Made by a program: the position numbers and the translations under genes | NCBI GenBank assembly: GCA_002345725.1 | Contig: DDWP01000009.1 | Span: 1 to 24,594 of the forward strand | Origin: Candidatus Shapirobacteria bacterium UBA2283 | GTDB taxonomy: Bacteria; Patescibacteriota; Microgenomatia; UBA12405 | Reading direction: 5' to 3' | Length of the DNA: 24,594 nucleotides | Shown: in pieces, positions 17,493 through 24,571 of the stretch | Layout: each line of letters begins with the position of its first letter | Position numbering within the stretch: the stretch's first letter is position 1 | Notes under the pieces: generated by a model | Database searches by the model: none | What the model saw: the letters and a program-made list of their open reading frames with translations, nothing else | What the model was told of the DNA's origin: nothing

Positions 17493-18956
17493 TTAGTTTA
17501 AACGATAAAGGACTAATTGGTCGGAGTCGGGTTTGCTGTGGGACTGAACGAGAGATAACTTTTTGTATTCCTCGCTGGTTAACTTTAAACGGGATTGATT
17601 GAATAATATGTAGACTTCGTCACCATGATTTCGAGCATTAATAAGTTTCTCTGGAATGGTGGTAATATCGACACCAACACCAAAGACAGTTAGTTGTGGC
17701 TGGCTGTCGGTGTATATCTGGAGGCCGTCAGGTAGGGTGCCAAAATAACCTTCAGTACCGACAATGATATTAGCTACTTTTGATCTTTGGATGAGATATT
17801 GGCTTACTTCTTTGATTCCCCAACCTGAAGTCCATTGTGAAACGTAGCCGACTTCAGTAGAAGATAGTTTTAATTTTTGGGGTGAAGATGACATTTGATT
17901 AATTAAGAAAATATTTGGAAGAAAACAAAGAGGAATTAAAAAATAAAAAATTTTGGCTTTGACGTGAGCTAGACCTAGAGATAGTAGGATGATAAGTGAT
18001 GGAAGAGTAAAGAGGATATATCGAGCAGTGAAAATTTTAGCAACAGCTGCATTCATTAATAATGGAAGAAACCACCATGAAAATAAGATTATGTATAGTT
18101 GCCAGTTTTTACTTTTCTTCTTTAAAATTAAAAATAATCCGGCTAATGCGACACTGATTAATGGAAGAGATATGTAGTTATCGTAAATAGAAAAAATATC
18201 GCTAATATGAGGTAATAGAGGGTCTAGGGGGTGTCGAGCAATTTCAGAGAATGACCAAATATAATCTTTGTTACGCAGAGCAATTTGGTGGAACTGAGGT
18301 CCAAGGCGAAGGATATTGTAAATAATAAAACCTAGAATGGTAGATATAATAGGAAAATATATTTTTTTGTAGTTATTTTTATTAAAAATAATAAAAGTAA
18401 GGTTAGAGAGAACGACAAAATATATAGCTGGTGATTTGGTTAACCAGGCCAGACCGAGAGAGAATCCCAGTATGAGGGAGAGATCTAGACGGGGATATTT
18501 GGCTAAAAGTACGGAGAGAAGAAGAGAGCTGGTACCAAAAAACGATAGAAGGTTGTCGGGTAGAGCGAGTCGATCAAAGAAAAAGGTAAATGGTAATAGC
18601 AAATAAATGACTGAGCTAAAAAAAGCGACTCTTTGACTAAAGAAGATTAGAGAAAAGAGGTAGAGGGTAATGAGAGTGCCGCATCCAGCGAGTATGGAGA
18701 TAAAACGTCCGGAAATTAATGGATCTTGGGCTAGTTTAAATGAAGCAGCTACAAGCCACATGAAGAATGGTTGTTTACCGTCGGTAACTGGAACAAAGCG
18801 GAGTGTTTCGACGTTGCGAATTAGTTGTGACCATCTGATATAGATTGCCTCATCTCCGAAAACAGGAAGAGAGTCGAGATTGTAAAATCGAGAAAAAAGA
18901 TAGATGGGGATAATGATCAGAAGTGGCCAAAAAGACTTCAGTTTAAGCGGAATCAT
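17493..18956 (-). CDS. GT39-like (GT-C) membrane glycosyltransferase
   Basis: I chose the ATG at 18956 (487 residues) over an upstream in-frame ATG at 19043: a Shine-Dalgarno AAAGGA lies 4 nt before it, overlap with the upstream gene drops from 101 to 14 nt, and the extra residues are not membrane-like. D35/E36 in VFGDEAIYIRW is the GT-C catalytic pair. LALPDNLL (D114) fits the second-loop acidic residue of PMT/ArnT-type proteins, and TARYILFTLP is a late-helix motif of the family. The last ~130 residues form a soluble extracytoplasmic domain. It is only distantly related to the four tandem paralogs at 1-5962, so it probably has another acceptor or donor. Confidence 0.88.
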   Translation of the reverse strand: MIPLKLKSFWPLLIIIPIYLFSRFYNLDSLPVFGDEAIYIRWSQLIRNVETLRFVPVTDGKQPFFMWLVAASFKLAQDPLISGRFISILAGCGTLITLYLFSLIFFSQRVAFFSSVIYLLLPFTFFFDRLALPDNLLSFFGTSSLLLSVLLAKYPRLDLSLILGFSLGLAWLTKSPAIYFVVLSNLTFIIFNKNNYKKIYFPIISTILGFIIYNILRLGPQFHQIALRNKDYIWSFSEIARHPLDPLLPHISDIFSIYDNYISLPLISVALAGLFLILKKKSKNWQLYIILFSWWFLPLLMNAAVAKIFTARYILFTLPSLIILLSLGLAHVKAKIFYFLIPLCFLPNIFLINQMSSSPQKLKLSSTEVGYVSQWTSGWGIKEVSQYLIQRSKVANIIVGTEGYFGTLPDGLQIYTDSQPQLTVFGVGVDITTIPEKLINARNHGDEVYILFNQSRLKLTSEEYKKLSLVQSHSKPDSDQLVLYRLN

Positions 18957-19710
18957 ATTTTCCTTTGAGGTTGTTGACAAATATTCTCCAGACTTCTTGA
19001 GCCATTTGCTTGGATTCCTTGACATAACGAGCAGTGGCGTCACCTTTGGTGATGCTGGTGTCTTCGTTTTTCCAAATAACAGGGACTTCTTTTATTTTGT
19101 AGCCAGATTTGTGGGCAATGAAGAGGAGTTCGACATCGTAGGCGGTAACTCTCCAGCCATTACCTTTTTGAATATTTTTTATGACTGAAAGTTGAGGAAA
19201 TATTTCTTTGGCAACTGATGTTTTGATTGATTTAAAGCCACACTGAGTATCACCAATATTGGTTTTAAGTAATAAATTACGTAAAACTGAGAACACTTTT
19301 GAGCCTAAAACTCGGATGAAGGTGTTACCTTCACGATGGCCACCACGAGAACCAATAGCTATATCAAAACCCTTGTTGAAGTAAGGGATGAGTTTTTGTA
19401 TCTCTTTGATGGGTGTCGATTGATCCATATCGGTAAAAAGAGAAATAGGATATTTGGCGACATTAAGACCATTCCAGATAGCGCCGGGTTTACCACCTTT
19501 AGGGAAGTCAAAGACCCTAAATTTCTTGTGACTGCTGGCAAAATCTTGAGCTAGCTTGAGACTATTGTCGGTGGACTGATCGTTACAGATAATTACTTCG
19601 TATTCAAACTTTTTTTGTGAAGATAGAAATTCATCTACTTCTTTTAGGACTCCCCTTTTAAGATTTTCTTCCTCGTTATAACAAGGGATGATGATGCTGA
19701 TTTGAATCAT
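18943..19710 (-). CDS. GT2 polyprenyl-phosphate-sugar synthase-like (DPM1/ALG5 type)
   Basis: 255 residues from ATG 19710. An in-frame TTG at 19728 would overlap the upstream stop, but family members begin right at ISIIIPCYNEEENL. D44 lies in CNDQSTDNS, and DMDQSTP (94-100) contains the DXD. SRGGHREGN (121-129), DTQCGFK (144-150) and YDVELLFIAHKSG (191-203) form the ALG5/DPM1 pattern of enzymes that load glucose or mannose onto dolichyl or undecaprenyl phosphate. There is no C-terminal membrane helix pair, so it resembles the soluble type. The product would be the lipid-phosphate sugar that the GT-C enzymes here use as donor. Glucose versus mannose is not resolved. Confidence 0.9.
   Translation of the reverse strand: MIQISIIIPCYNEEENLKRGVLKEVDEFLSSQKKFEYEVIICNDQSTDNSLKLAQDFASSHKKFRVFDFPKGGKPGAIWNGLNVAKYPISLFTDMDQSTPIKEIQKLIPYFNKGFDIAIGSRGGHREGNTFIRVLGSKVFSVLRNLLLKTNIGDTQCGFKSIKTSVAKEIFPQLSVIKNIQKGNGWRVTAYDVELLFIAHKSGYKIKEVPVIWKNEDTSITKGDATARYVKESKQMAQEVWRIFVNNLKGKYDSA
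18961..18966 (-). promoter_or_regulatory. Shine-Dalgarno AAAGGA for the GT39-like gene at 17493-18956
   Basis: AAAGGA precedes ATG 18956 by 4 nt, inside the last codons of the upstream gene. It is the main reason for choosing this start. Confidence 0.6.
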
Positions 19711-19724
19711 ATTTGAATTATACG

Positions 19725-21155
19725 TCAACTTCCTTGGGTATGTAGAAGCTTAAAAACTTTAATGCCGCTGATCTCCCATTCTTTATCTATTTTGGCCCAA
19801 CCAAAGGCGGCAACTGACCACTCGGGATGATTGATTGGCTGGCAATTCATTTGAAAAGGTTCGCAGACAACAAAGAGCTGCTCGGTTATTTCGTCTTGAA
19901 GTAATTTGACTGGGGCATTATTTTCATACATGAAGTAACGATAGCCTGGATCATAGTTCATCTTGGCAAGAAGAGAGAAGTTGAAAGGTTGCCCGTTTGA
20001 CTCATTAATTATGGAGTTGATAATTGCTTTGGTGGTATCTATTTGATGAGGCGGTTCCCAACGGAAGGGGTTTTCGAGAAAGGCAAAGACAATAAGTATG
20101 GTGATGCCAGTAAGGGAAACAAATCTTGGTAGATTACGAGAGATAAGGTAAGTAAAAGTGATGAACACTGGAGGAAAGAGGAAGGCAAAATAGTGGTCGT
20201 AGATATGTTGCTTATACAAGGCTAATCCGGTAACTCCGCTGAATATCCAAATAGACATGTATATAAAAGGTAGGTTGTATTTTCTAGCTTTTATTTGTTT
20301 AATAATGTCTGTTAGCAAGAGGATGGCAAAGATTGAGCTAACGACATAGCCCAAATTAATATTTTTACTAGCTAGAAGGCGGGTATTAATTTGGTTGAAC
20401 AGCTCAGGAATAAGGGGTAATGCCTTATAAGCTTTGAGGTTGACAGTAGTTTCTCGGTAAGTAAAGAATGAGGCGATGGATTTAATGTTCTGACCGTCAT
20501 GTTTGATGTCGAATAATATTTGTGGAGTTAAAGAAAGAATGAAGATAATGATAGCTAAAAAGACTGGTTTTAGTTTTTTTGGTCGATTAAGAAGAAAGAT
20601 AATCGCGGCTGGTGGGAGGAGAAGTAAAGCTAGAAAATGAGAATTGAGACAAATAATAAAAGCTAGTGAAGCTAGGACATAGCGTGATTTGCTAACAAAA
20701 TATATAAAGAGCAGTGAAAATAGAGGCATGACGTTTGGGTTCCAGGAGAAGTTTGAATATTTTATGACGACGGGGGAAATGGCATAGAGTAGAGCGGCGG
20801 TATAGGCGGTAAAAGAACCAAACCAGGAAAGAGAGAATTTATATATTAGATAGACAGTTAACACCCCAAGAAGGGCGACAACTATGGATGGGCCGACTGG
20901 ATTGAACCACGTTAGGAGTAGTCCGGGGGCAACAAAAAGATAATAATAAAATGGTCCGAGATACATATTGCCGACACTGGTTTGTGGACCAATGAAAAAT
21001 AAGTCACCATTTTTGAGGAATTCTCTGACAATAACCACATCTCGACCTTGATCGCCGAGGAATTCGGTATAGTCACTTATTCGATAAAGCCTAAGAAAGG
21101 CAGCTAAAAGTACAATGGCAATGATAAGCCAGGAAGACTTGATACGTTTGATCAT
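19725..21155 (-). CDS. GT39-like (GT-C) membrane glycosyltransferase
   Basis: 476 residues from ATG 21155, which makes an ATGA overlap with the upstream stop; an in-frame TTG at 21182 is less likely. The first loop has FLGDQGRDVVIVREF with D35 and D39, the acidic site of the GDQGRD-type branch of GT39-like enzymes. GPFYYYL and FSWNPNVMP follow, the latter in the second-loop position. KQHIYDHYFAFLFP lies before the last helices. About ten membrane helices lead to a soluble C-terminal domain (about 375-476). The second gene of the operon, it directly follows a polyprenyl-phosphate-sugar synthase-like gene, so the two may act as donor-maker and donor-user. Acceptor unknown. Confidence 0.88.
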   Translation of the reverse strand: MIKRIKSSWLIIAIVLLAAFLRLYRISDYTEFLGDQGRDVVIVREFLKNGDLFFIGPQTSVGNMYLGPFYYYLFVAPGLLLTWFNPVGPSIVVALLGVLTVYLIYKFSLSWFGSFTAYTAALLYAISPVVIKYSNFSWNPNVMPLFSLLFIYFVSKSRYVLASLAFIICLNSHFLALLLLPPAAIIFLLNRPKKLKPVFLAIIIFILSLTPQILFDIKHDGQNIKSIASFFTYRETTVNLKAYKALPLIPELFNQINTRLLASKNINLGYVVSSIFAILLLTDIIKQIKARKYNLPFIYMSIWIFSGVTGLALYKQHIYDHYFAFLFPPVFITFTYLISRNLPRFVSLTGITILIVFAFLENPFRWEPPHQIDTTKAIINSIINESNGQPFNFSLLAKMNYDPGYRYFMYENNAPVKLLQDEITEQLFVVCEPFQMNCQPINHPEWSVAAFGWAKIDKEWEISGIKVFKLLHTQGS

Positions 21156-21880
21156 TTTTGGGTAAAATTTAATTTTATCCAAAGTCTAAAGAGATCTTTG
21201 AACCCGGCAATGATGACATCGAGGTTGGAGCCAGTAGCCTCACCGGAAATGCGGGCAAAATGGTGGACGCCGACTTCAACAATCTTAAATTTAGATCTTT
21301 TGGCTTTGATGAGGAACTCTGAGGTGATGAATGGTCCCCTTTCTGATTCTAACTGGGGAATAGTATCGATAACTTTCTTTCTGACTAATTTAAATCCACA
21401 ATCAATATCTTTTACTTTTAGGCCAAATAGGAGGAAGACGGCTAATTGCCAGAGCTTAGACCCCCAGATTCGATAGAAAGGAACTTTTCGACCAAGGTAG
21501 TAACCAATGACTAAATCAGCTTTAGTTTTTTGTTGAGTAGATAAAAGAATCTTAATGTCGGAGAAATCGAATTGTCCGTCGGCATCGGTAAAAGCTATCC
21601 ATTCGTATTTTGAGTTGTAGAAACCACTTTTGAAGGCAGCCCCGTAACCACGATTTGGGTTGTGGGTAATGATGCGAACGTTTTTGGGATATTTGGCAGT
21701 AATAGATTTGGCAATTTGAGGTGTTTTGTCTTTGGAGCCATCGTCGACAATGACTACTTCCCATTTATTGGCGACTTCTTTGATTAGCGGTAGAGCCGCA
21801 TCAAAAGTCTTTTGCAAGTTGTGTTCTTCGTTGTAACAAGGAAAGAAAACTGATAGTTCGTTGATCTTCTTGAAGCTCAT
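21152..21880 (-). CDS. GT2 polyprenyl-phosphate-sugar synthase-like (DPM1 type), first gene of operon
   Basis: 242 residues. LSVFFPCYNEEHNL opens the GT-A fold; D46/D47 lie in VIVDDGSKDKT. NRGYGAAFKSGF (76-87), DADGQFD (99-105, the DXD site), DIDCGFKLVRK (158-168) and GVHHFARISGEATG (194-207) are the motifs of dolichyl/undecaprenyl-phosphate mannose or glucose synthases. There is no C-terminal membrane domain. It differs from the second such gene (18943-19710), so the cluster may charge two different lipid-phosphate sugars. It is the first gene of the 18-gene run. The -10-like element lies so close to the ATG that the message may be leaderless. Confidence 0.92.
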   Translation of the reverse strand: MSFKKINELSVFFPCYNEEHNLQKTFDAALPLIKEVANKWEVVIVDDGSKDKTPQIAKSITAKYPKNVRIITHNPNRGYGAAFKSGFYNSKYEWIAFTDADGQFDFSDIKILLSTQQKTKADLVIGYYLGRKVPFYRIWGSKLWQLAVFLLFGLKVKDIDCGFKLVRKKVIDTIPQLESERGPFITSEFLIKAKRSKFKIVEVGVHHFARISGEATGSNLDVIIAGFKDLFRLWIKLNFTQK

Positions 21881-21887
21881 ATTTTAC

Positions 21888-21896
21888 AGTATAGCA
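21888..21896 (-). promoter_or_regulatory. Extended -10 promoter for the glycan operon
   Basis: The minus strand reads TGCTATACT, a TGn extended -10 element, 7 nt before the ATG at 21880. No good -35 is visible at 16-18 bp spacing. Initiation would fall at or next to the start codon, implying a leaderless transcript. This is the only likely promoter I see for the whole block. Confidence 0.45.
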
Positions 21897-21905
21897 AAAA
21901 AAGAC

Positions 21906-21933
21906 TTGACAGAAAGAGATTTGTTGATATAAT
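21906..21933 (+). promoter_or_regulatory. Consensus sigma70-type promoter for the DUF11-like gene
   Basis: TTGACA (21906-21911) and TATAAT (21928-21933), both perfect consensus, are separated by 16 bp. The transcription start should be near 21940, leaving a leader of about 20 nt with no Shine-Dalgarno. The -35 lies where the -35 of the divergent operon promoter would be, so the two may compete. Confidence 0.75.
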
Positions 21934-21960
21934 ATCCTGTAATCTTTAATTATTATCACT

Positions 21961-22599
21961 ATGATAATGACAAATAAATTAAATAAAACTTTATTGAGTA
22001 CAGCCATATTGGGATTAGTTTTGGCCTTTGTACCTGCTTCTAAACCTGTCTTTGGCCAATATTATGGCGGTGGTGTCGATACCCCGTCAATTGTAGTTGA
22101 CAAAAAGATTAGACCTATAGATAGTAGAACATATTTTGAAAATATTGGAAGTGAGCAGAAAGTTTTTACTGAAGGTGAACAAATTGAGTTCAAGATAGTT
22201 GTCGAGAATCGTGGTAACACTGTCTTAAAAGATATAAAAGTCAAAGATATTTTGCCTGACTATCTTAAAACAATTGTTTTTCCGGGTAAATATATATCAG
22301 TAGATAACAGCATTGAAACTACAATTGACTCATTAGAGCCAGGAAGAAGCAAAGAGTTCATTATAGTCGCTAAAATTAGTGACTTGCCCGCTAGTAATTA
22401 CGCTGGTGCGAAATTACAGATGACTAATAGGGTAAAAGCTACTTCAGGAAATGTTTCAGACACTGATGAAGCTAAATATTTTGTAGAAATGAAATCAGTG
22501 CCTAGTACTGGTGCTGGTGGGATGGTCGTCAATACACTATTGGCAGTAACCATAATCAGTTCTGCTTTTGGATTAAGAAAGATTGTTAGAAAGTATTAA
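21961..22599 (+). CDS. Secreted DUF11-like surface protein with sortase-type (VPSTG) tail
   Basis: 212 residues; the ATG at 21967 is an alternative start. A basic start and hydrophobic stretch (about 10-28) form a signal peptide, with likely cleavage near VFG-Q (30-33). Residues 45-175 form a beta-rich domain of the DUF11/conserved-repeat type: EGEQIEFKIVVENRGNTVL, DVKV-like DIKVKDILPDYL and SLEPGRSKEF are its usual strands. The C-terminus is VPSTG (180-184), a hydrophobic segment (about 189-204) and a basic tail RKIVRKY, the layout of an LPXTG-like sorting signal with Val for Leu. It is the only plus-strand gene and has its own strong promoter. Expected location is the cell surface, either sortase-attached or membrane-anchored. 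It could be an acceptor for the neighbouring glycan system; that is inference. Confidence 0.85.
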   Translation: MIMTNKLNKTLLSTAILGLVLAFVPASKPVFGQYYGGGVDTPSIVVDKKIRPIDSRTYFENIGSEQKVFTEGEQIEFKIVVENRGNTVLKDIKVKDILPDYLKTIVFPGKYISVDNSIETTIDSLEPGRSKEFIIVAKISDLPASNYAGAKLQMTNRVKATSGNVSDTDEAKYFVEMKSVPSTGAGGMVVNTLLAVTIISSAFGLRKIVRKY

Positions 22600-22600
22600 G

Positions 22601-22621
22601 TATCTACTGTAAGTGTAGATA
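22601..22621. other. Perfect 7-bp hairpin between convergent genes, Cas12a-repeat-like
   Basis: TATCTAC (22601-22607), loop TGTAAGT, GTAGATA (22615-22621). It covers the last codons and stop of the M23 gene on the minus strand and directly follows the DUF11-like gene on the plus strand. No U-tract follows on either strand, so it is not a classical intrinsic terminator, though it may stabilise or help end both messages. The stem TCTAC/GTAGA and the 3' end AAGTGTAGAT resemble Cas12a crRNA repeats, but only a single copy exists. Confidence 0.6.
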
Positions 22622-23695
22622 TAGGGTCATCTTGCCGTCAGGGTGGAATAGTTTAATGTGATTGCCAAGGCTACTTTGAGCATTACGATAAAAGTATGCG
22701 ACTCCTTCTTTAACTGCTCTAACAGTTTTGTTGGTGGAAACCATGTCGAGACCATGGTGGAAACGATCGGCATATAGATAAGAGTACTTTGTGTGACCTC
22801 GGCCCTGGGTGAGAGTGACTGGTTCATACATAGGCCAGACGTTGTCTTTTAAGTATGGGAGCGGATCGATATCGGCAGAATAGTTCCATTTAGCAATATC
22901 GCTTTCACTGAGGTTATAAAGACCAAAATGAAGATGATCGCCAAATGAGTATCCGGTATTGCCCATCATCCCCACTGCCTCTCCAGCTTTAACCTGCCTT
23001 TTACCGACGAATTTTGCTGCTAGAAGCGACTTTAATTCGTCTTCAGTGGCTTTTTTGAGTTGTTGATATTTGACTTCGTCATTTTTGGTGACTTCAAGAA
23101 GGTTTACTTTGGTGGATTTTTGTTTGGCGAGACTGGCTTGTTGTTCTGCTAGCTTCTTTTGAAGGATTTCTAGCTCGGCCTGTTTAACTTTTTTTTGTTC
23201 CTTTTGATCATTGTAGTTGGTACGAACTGTCTCCAGGTCAACAAGGGTGTCTTGACTACGCTTTTGTACTATAGAAATATATTTGTATTGTTCGAGAAGT
23301 CCGTTAAGGCTGTCTTGGCTAAAAATACTTAAGGGCGAGTATCTTTTGGCGAGTTTGTAGTTTTGGGATACTTGGTCAATAAAAATTGAAGAGAGATGGT
23401 TAAGTGATAGATCTAATTCCCCTATTTTGGTGGTTAGAGAAGCAATTTCTGATTCTAATTGGTTGATGTTTGTCTCTGTCTGGTTGATTTTGAGAAGGGT
23501 TAGCTCGACCTGGGAGTTGAGAAGTTTTATTTGAGTGGTGAGTGTGTCTTTGGCTTTACCGAGTTCAGTTATTTTGCCGTTTAGTTCTTCAATTTTTTGA
23601 GTAAGAGCATCAACGGCTTCTTGAGCAAAAGAACTGATAGAAAAGGAGAAAAATAGGATGGTAATACTAAAAAGAACTATGAGTTTATTTCTCAT
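22604..23695 (-). CDS. Secreted coiled-coil M23 peptidoglycan endopeptidase, EnvC-like, with permuted catalytic domain
   Basis: 363 residues. A signal peptide (1-24, ending SFAQ) precedes long coiled coils (about 27-100 and 150-225), as in EnvC/PcsB-type proteins that work with FtsEX. The catalytic part is in reversed order. The usual C-terminal half of an M23 domain, VKAGEAVGMMGNTG with GDHLHF (H254, H256) and DPLPYL (277-282), comes first. The usual N-terminal half follows: WPMYEPVTLTQGRG (287-300), HHGLD (H313/D317), GNHIKL and YLHLQ (H361), where the protein ends. All residues expected for Zn binding and catalysis (HxxxD, HxH, and the His of YxH) are present, so it is probably an active cell-wall hydrolase rather than a degenerate activator like E. 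coli EnvC. The start is 3 nt after ftsX, so co-regulation is expected. Confidence 0.9.
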   Translation of the reverse strand: MRNKLIVLFSITILFFSFSISSFAQEAVDALTQKIEELNGKITELGKAKDTLTTQIKLLNSQVELTLLKINQTETNINQLESEIASLTTKIGELDLSLNHLSSIFIDQVSQNYKLAKRYSPLSIFSQDSLNGLLEQYKYISIVQKRSQDTLVDLETVRTNYNDQKEQKKVKQAELEILQKKLAEQQASLAKQKSTKVNLLEVTKNDEVKYQQLKKATEDELKSLLAAKFVGKRQVKAGEAVGMMGNTGYSFGDHLHFGLYNLSESDIAKWNYSADIDPLPYLKDNVWPMYEPVTLTQGRGHTKYSYLYADRFHHGLDMVSTNKTVRAVKEGVAYFYRNAQSSLGNHIKLFHPDGKMTLYLHLQ

Positions 23696-23698
23696 AGG

Positions 23699-24571
23699 CT
23701 AGAATTTGATATATCTTCTGGAACCGACGAAACTAGCAAAATAACCGACAAGAGACCCTAGAGCAATCGATCCAGTGATTAAATAAAGGTAAAAGGTGGA
23801 GTCTTCCGAAATGAATATGACTGGGGAAAAGAATTGGTTGACTGGTTGGTTAAAGTAAAAAGATAAAGCCAGGGTAGTTAGTGAGCCAATGGCTCCTCCC
23901 CAAAAACCATAAAATAATCCTTCTAATAAGAAGGGTTTTTTGACATAAAATTTTGAAGCACCAAGAAGACGGCTGATACGAATTTCATCTTTTCGGTTGG
24001 TGATCTTCATACCAATTATGACGGCGACAATAAAGAAGGATAGTGTCGCGGAGACAGATACAAGAATTATGCCAGCCTGTCGGATAAAACTTGTCCAAGT
24101 GATTAGAGAGTCGATGACATCTTTTTGGTAAATGATCTCTTCAACTTGATCTTTTTTGGCAGAAAAGTTTTTGGCAATTTGTTCGAGAACTTTCGGATCG
24201 GAAACTGAAACTTCAAAAGAAGCCGGGAGAATACTGGCGGTGACCATTTCAGTCAACATGGGATTGTCGTTGTTTTGTTCTTTATATATAGCTAGGGCTT
24301 TTTCCTTGGAAATGAATTTGACCTCTCGGATACTGGGATAATTGGCAAGTTCTTTTTGTAAGCTCTCAACAGTATTGCGGTCTAGACCGTCTTGAAGGAA
24401 GATGGTGACCTCTGGTTTGGTCTCAAAATATGAGAGTATTGAAGATAGTCCGCTACTAACCACAATAAAAGTGGTAAGACAGAAGAAAGTGGTGGTCATA
24501 ACTAACACCGCAACAAAGCTTTGGATAGGTGACCTTCTGATGTGGTGCCAGGCGTTGTTTAGAGGTGTCAT
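23699..24571 (-). CDS. ftsX: Cell-division ABC-transporter-like permease FtsX
   Basis: 290 residues, the usual FtsX length. A short cytoplasmic N-terminus (NNAWHHIRRSPIQS) is followed by TM1 (about 18-40) and an extracellular domain (about 41-165) containing KPEVTIFLQDG and VKFISKEKAL, both typical of FtsX. TM2 (about 166-190), TM3 (about 215-240) and TM4 (about 258-280) follow. Between TM2 and TM3 lies the FtsE-coupling loop with NRKDEIRISRLLGASKFYV. FtsX with ATPase FtsE senses division and activates a coiled-coil cell-wall hydrolase through its extracellular domain. The next gene encodes just such a protein, so the pair probably works together. The ATG overlaps a possible ftsE stop as ATGA. 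Confidence 0.95.
   Translation of the reverse strand: MTPLNNAWHHIRRSPIQSFVAVLVMTTTFFCLTTFIVVSSGLSSILSYFETKPEVTIFLQDGLDRNTVESLQKELANYPSIREVKFISKEKALAIYKEQNNDNPMLTEMVTASILPASFEVSVSDPKVLEQIAKNFSAKKDQVEEIIYQKDVIDSLITWTSFIRQAGIILVSVSATLSFFIVAVIIGMKITNRKDEIRISRLLGASKFYVKKPFLLEGLFYGFWGGAIGSLTTLALSFYFNQPVNQFFSPVIFISEDSTFYLYLITGSIALGSLVGYFASFVGSRRYIKF

Noticed and set aside
19717..19722. TATAAT on the minus strand just before the GT2 gene at 18943-19710, as an internal promoter
   Set aside because: No acceptable -35 at 16-18 bp, and the sequence is partly coding for the end of the upstream gene. AT-rich chance match.
22601..22621. Bidirectional intrinsic terminator
   Set aside because: The stem is 7 bp and AT-rich, and no run of T follows on either strand. 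I list it only as a hairpin.
22601..22621. CRISPR array
   Set aside because: Only one repeat-like unit is present, with no spacers or second copy anywhere in the window and no cas genes.
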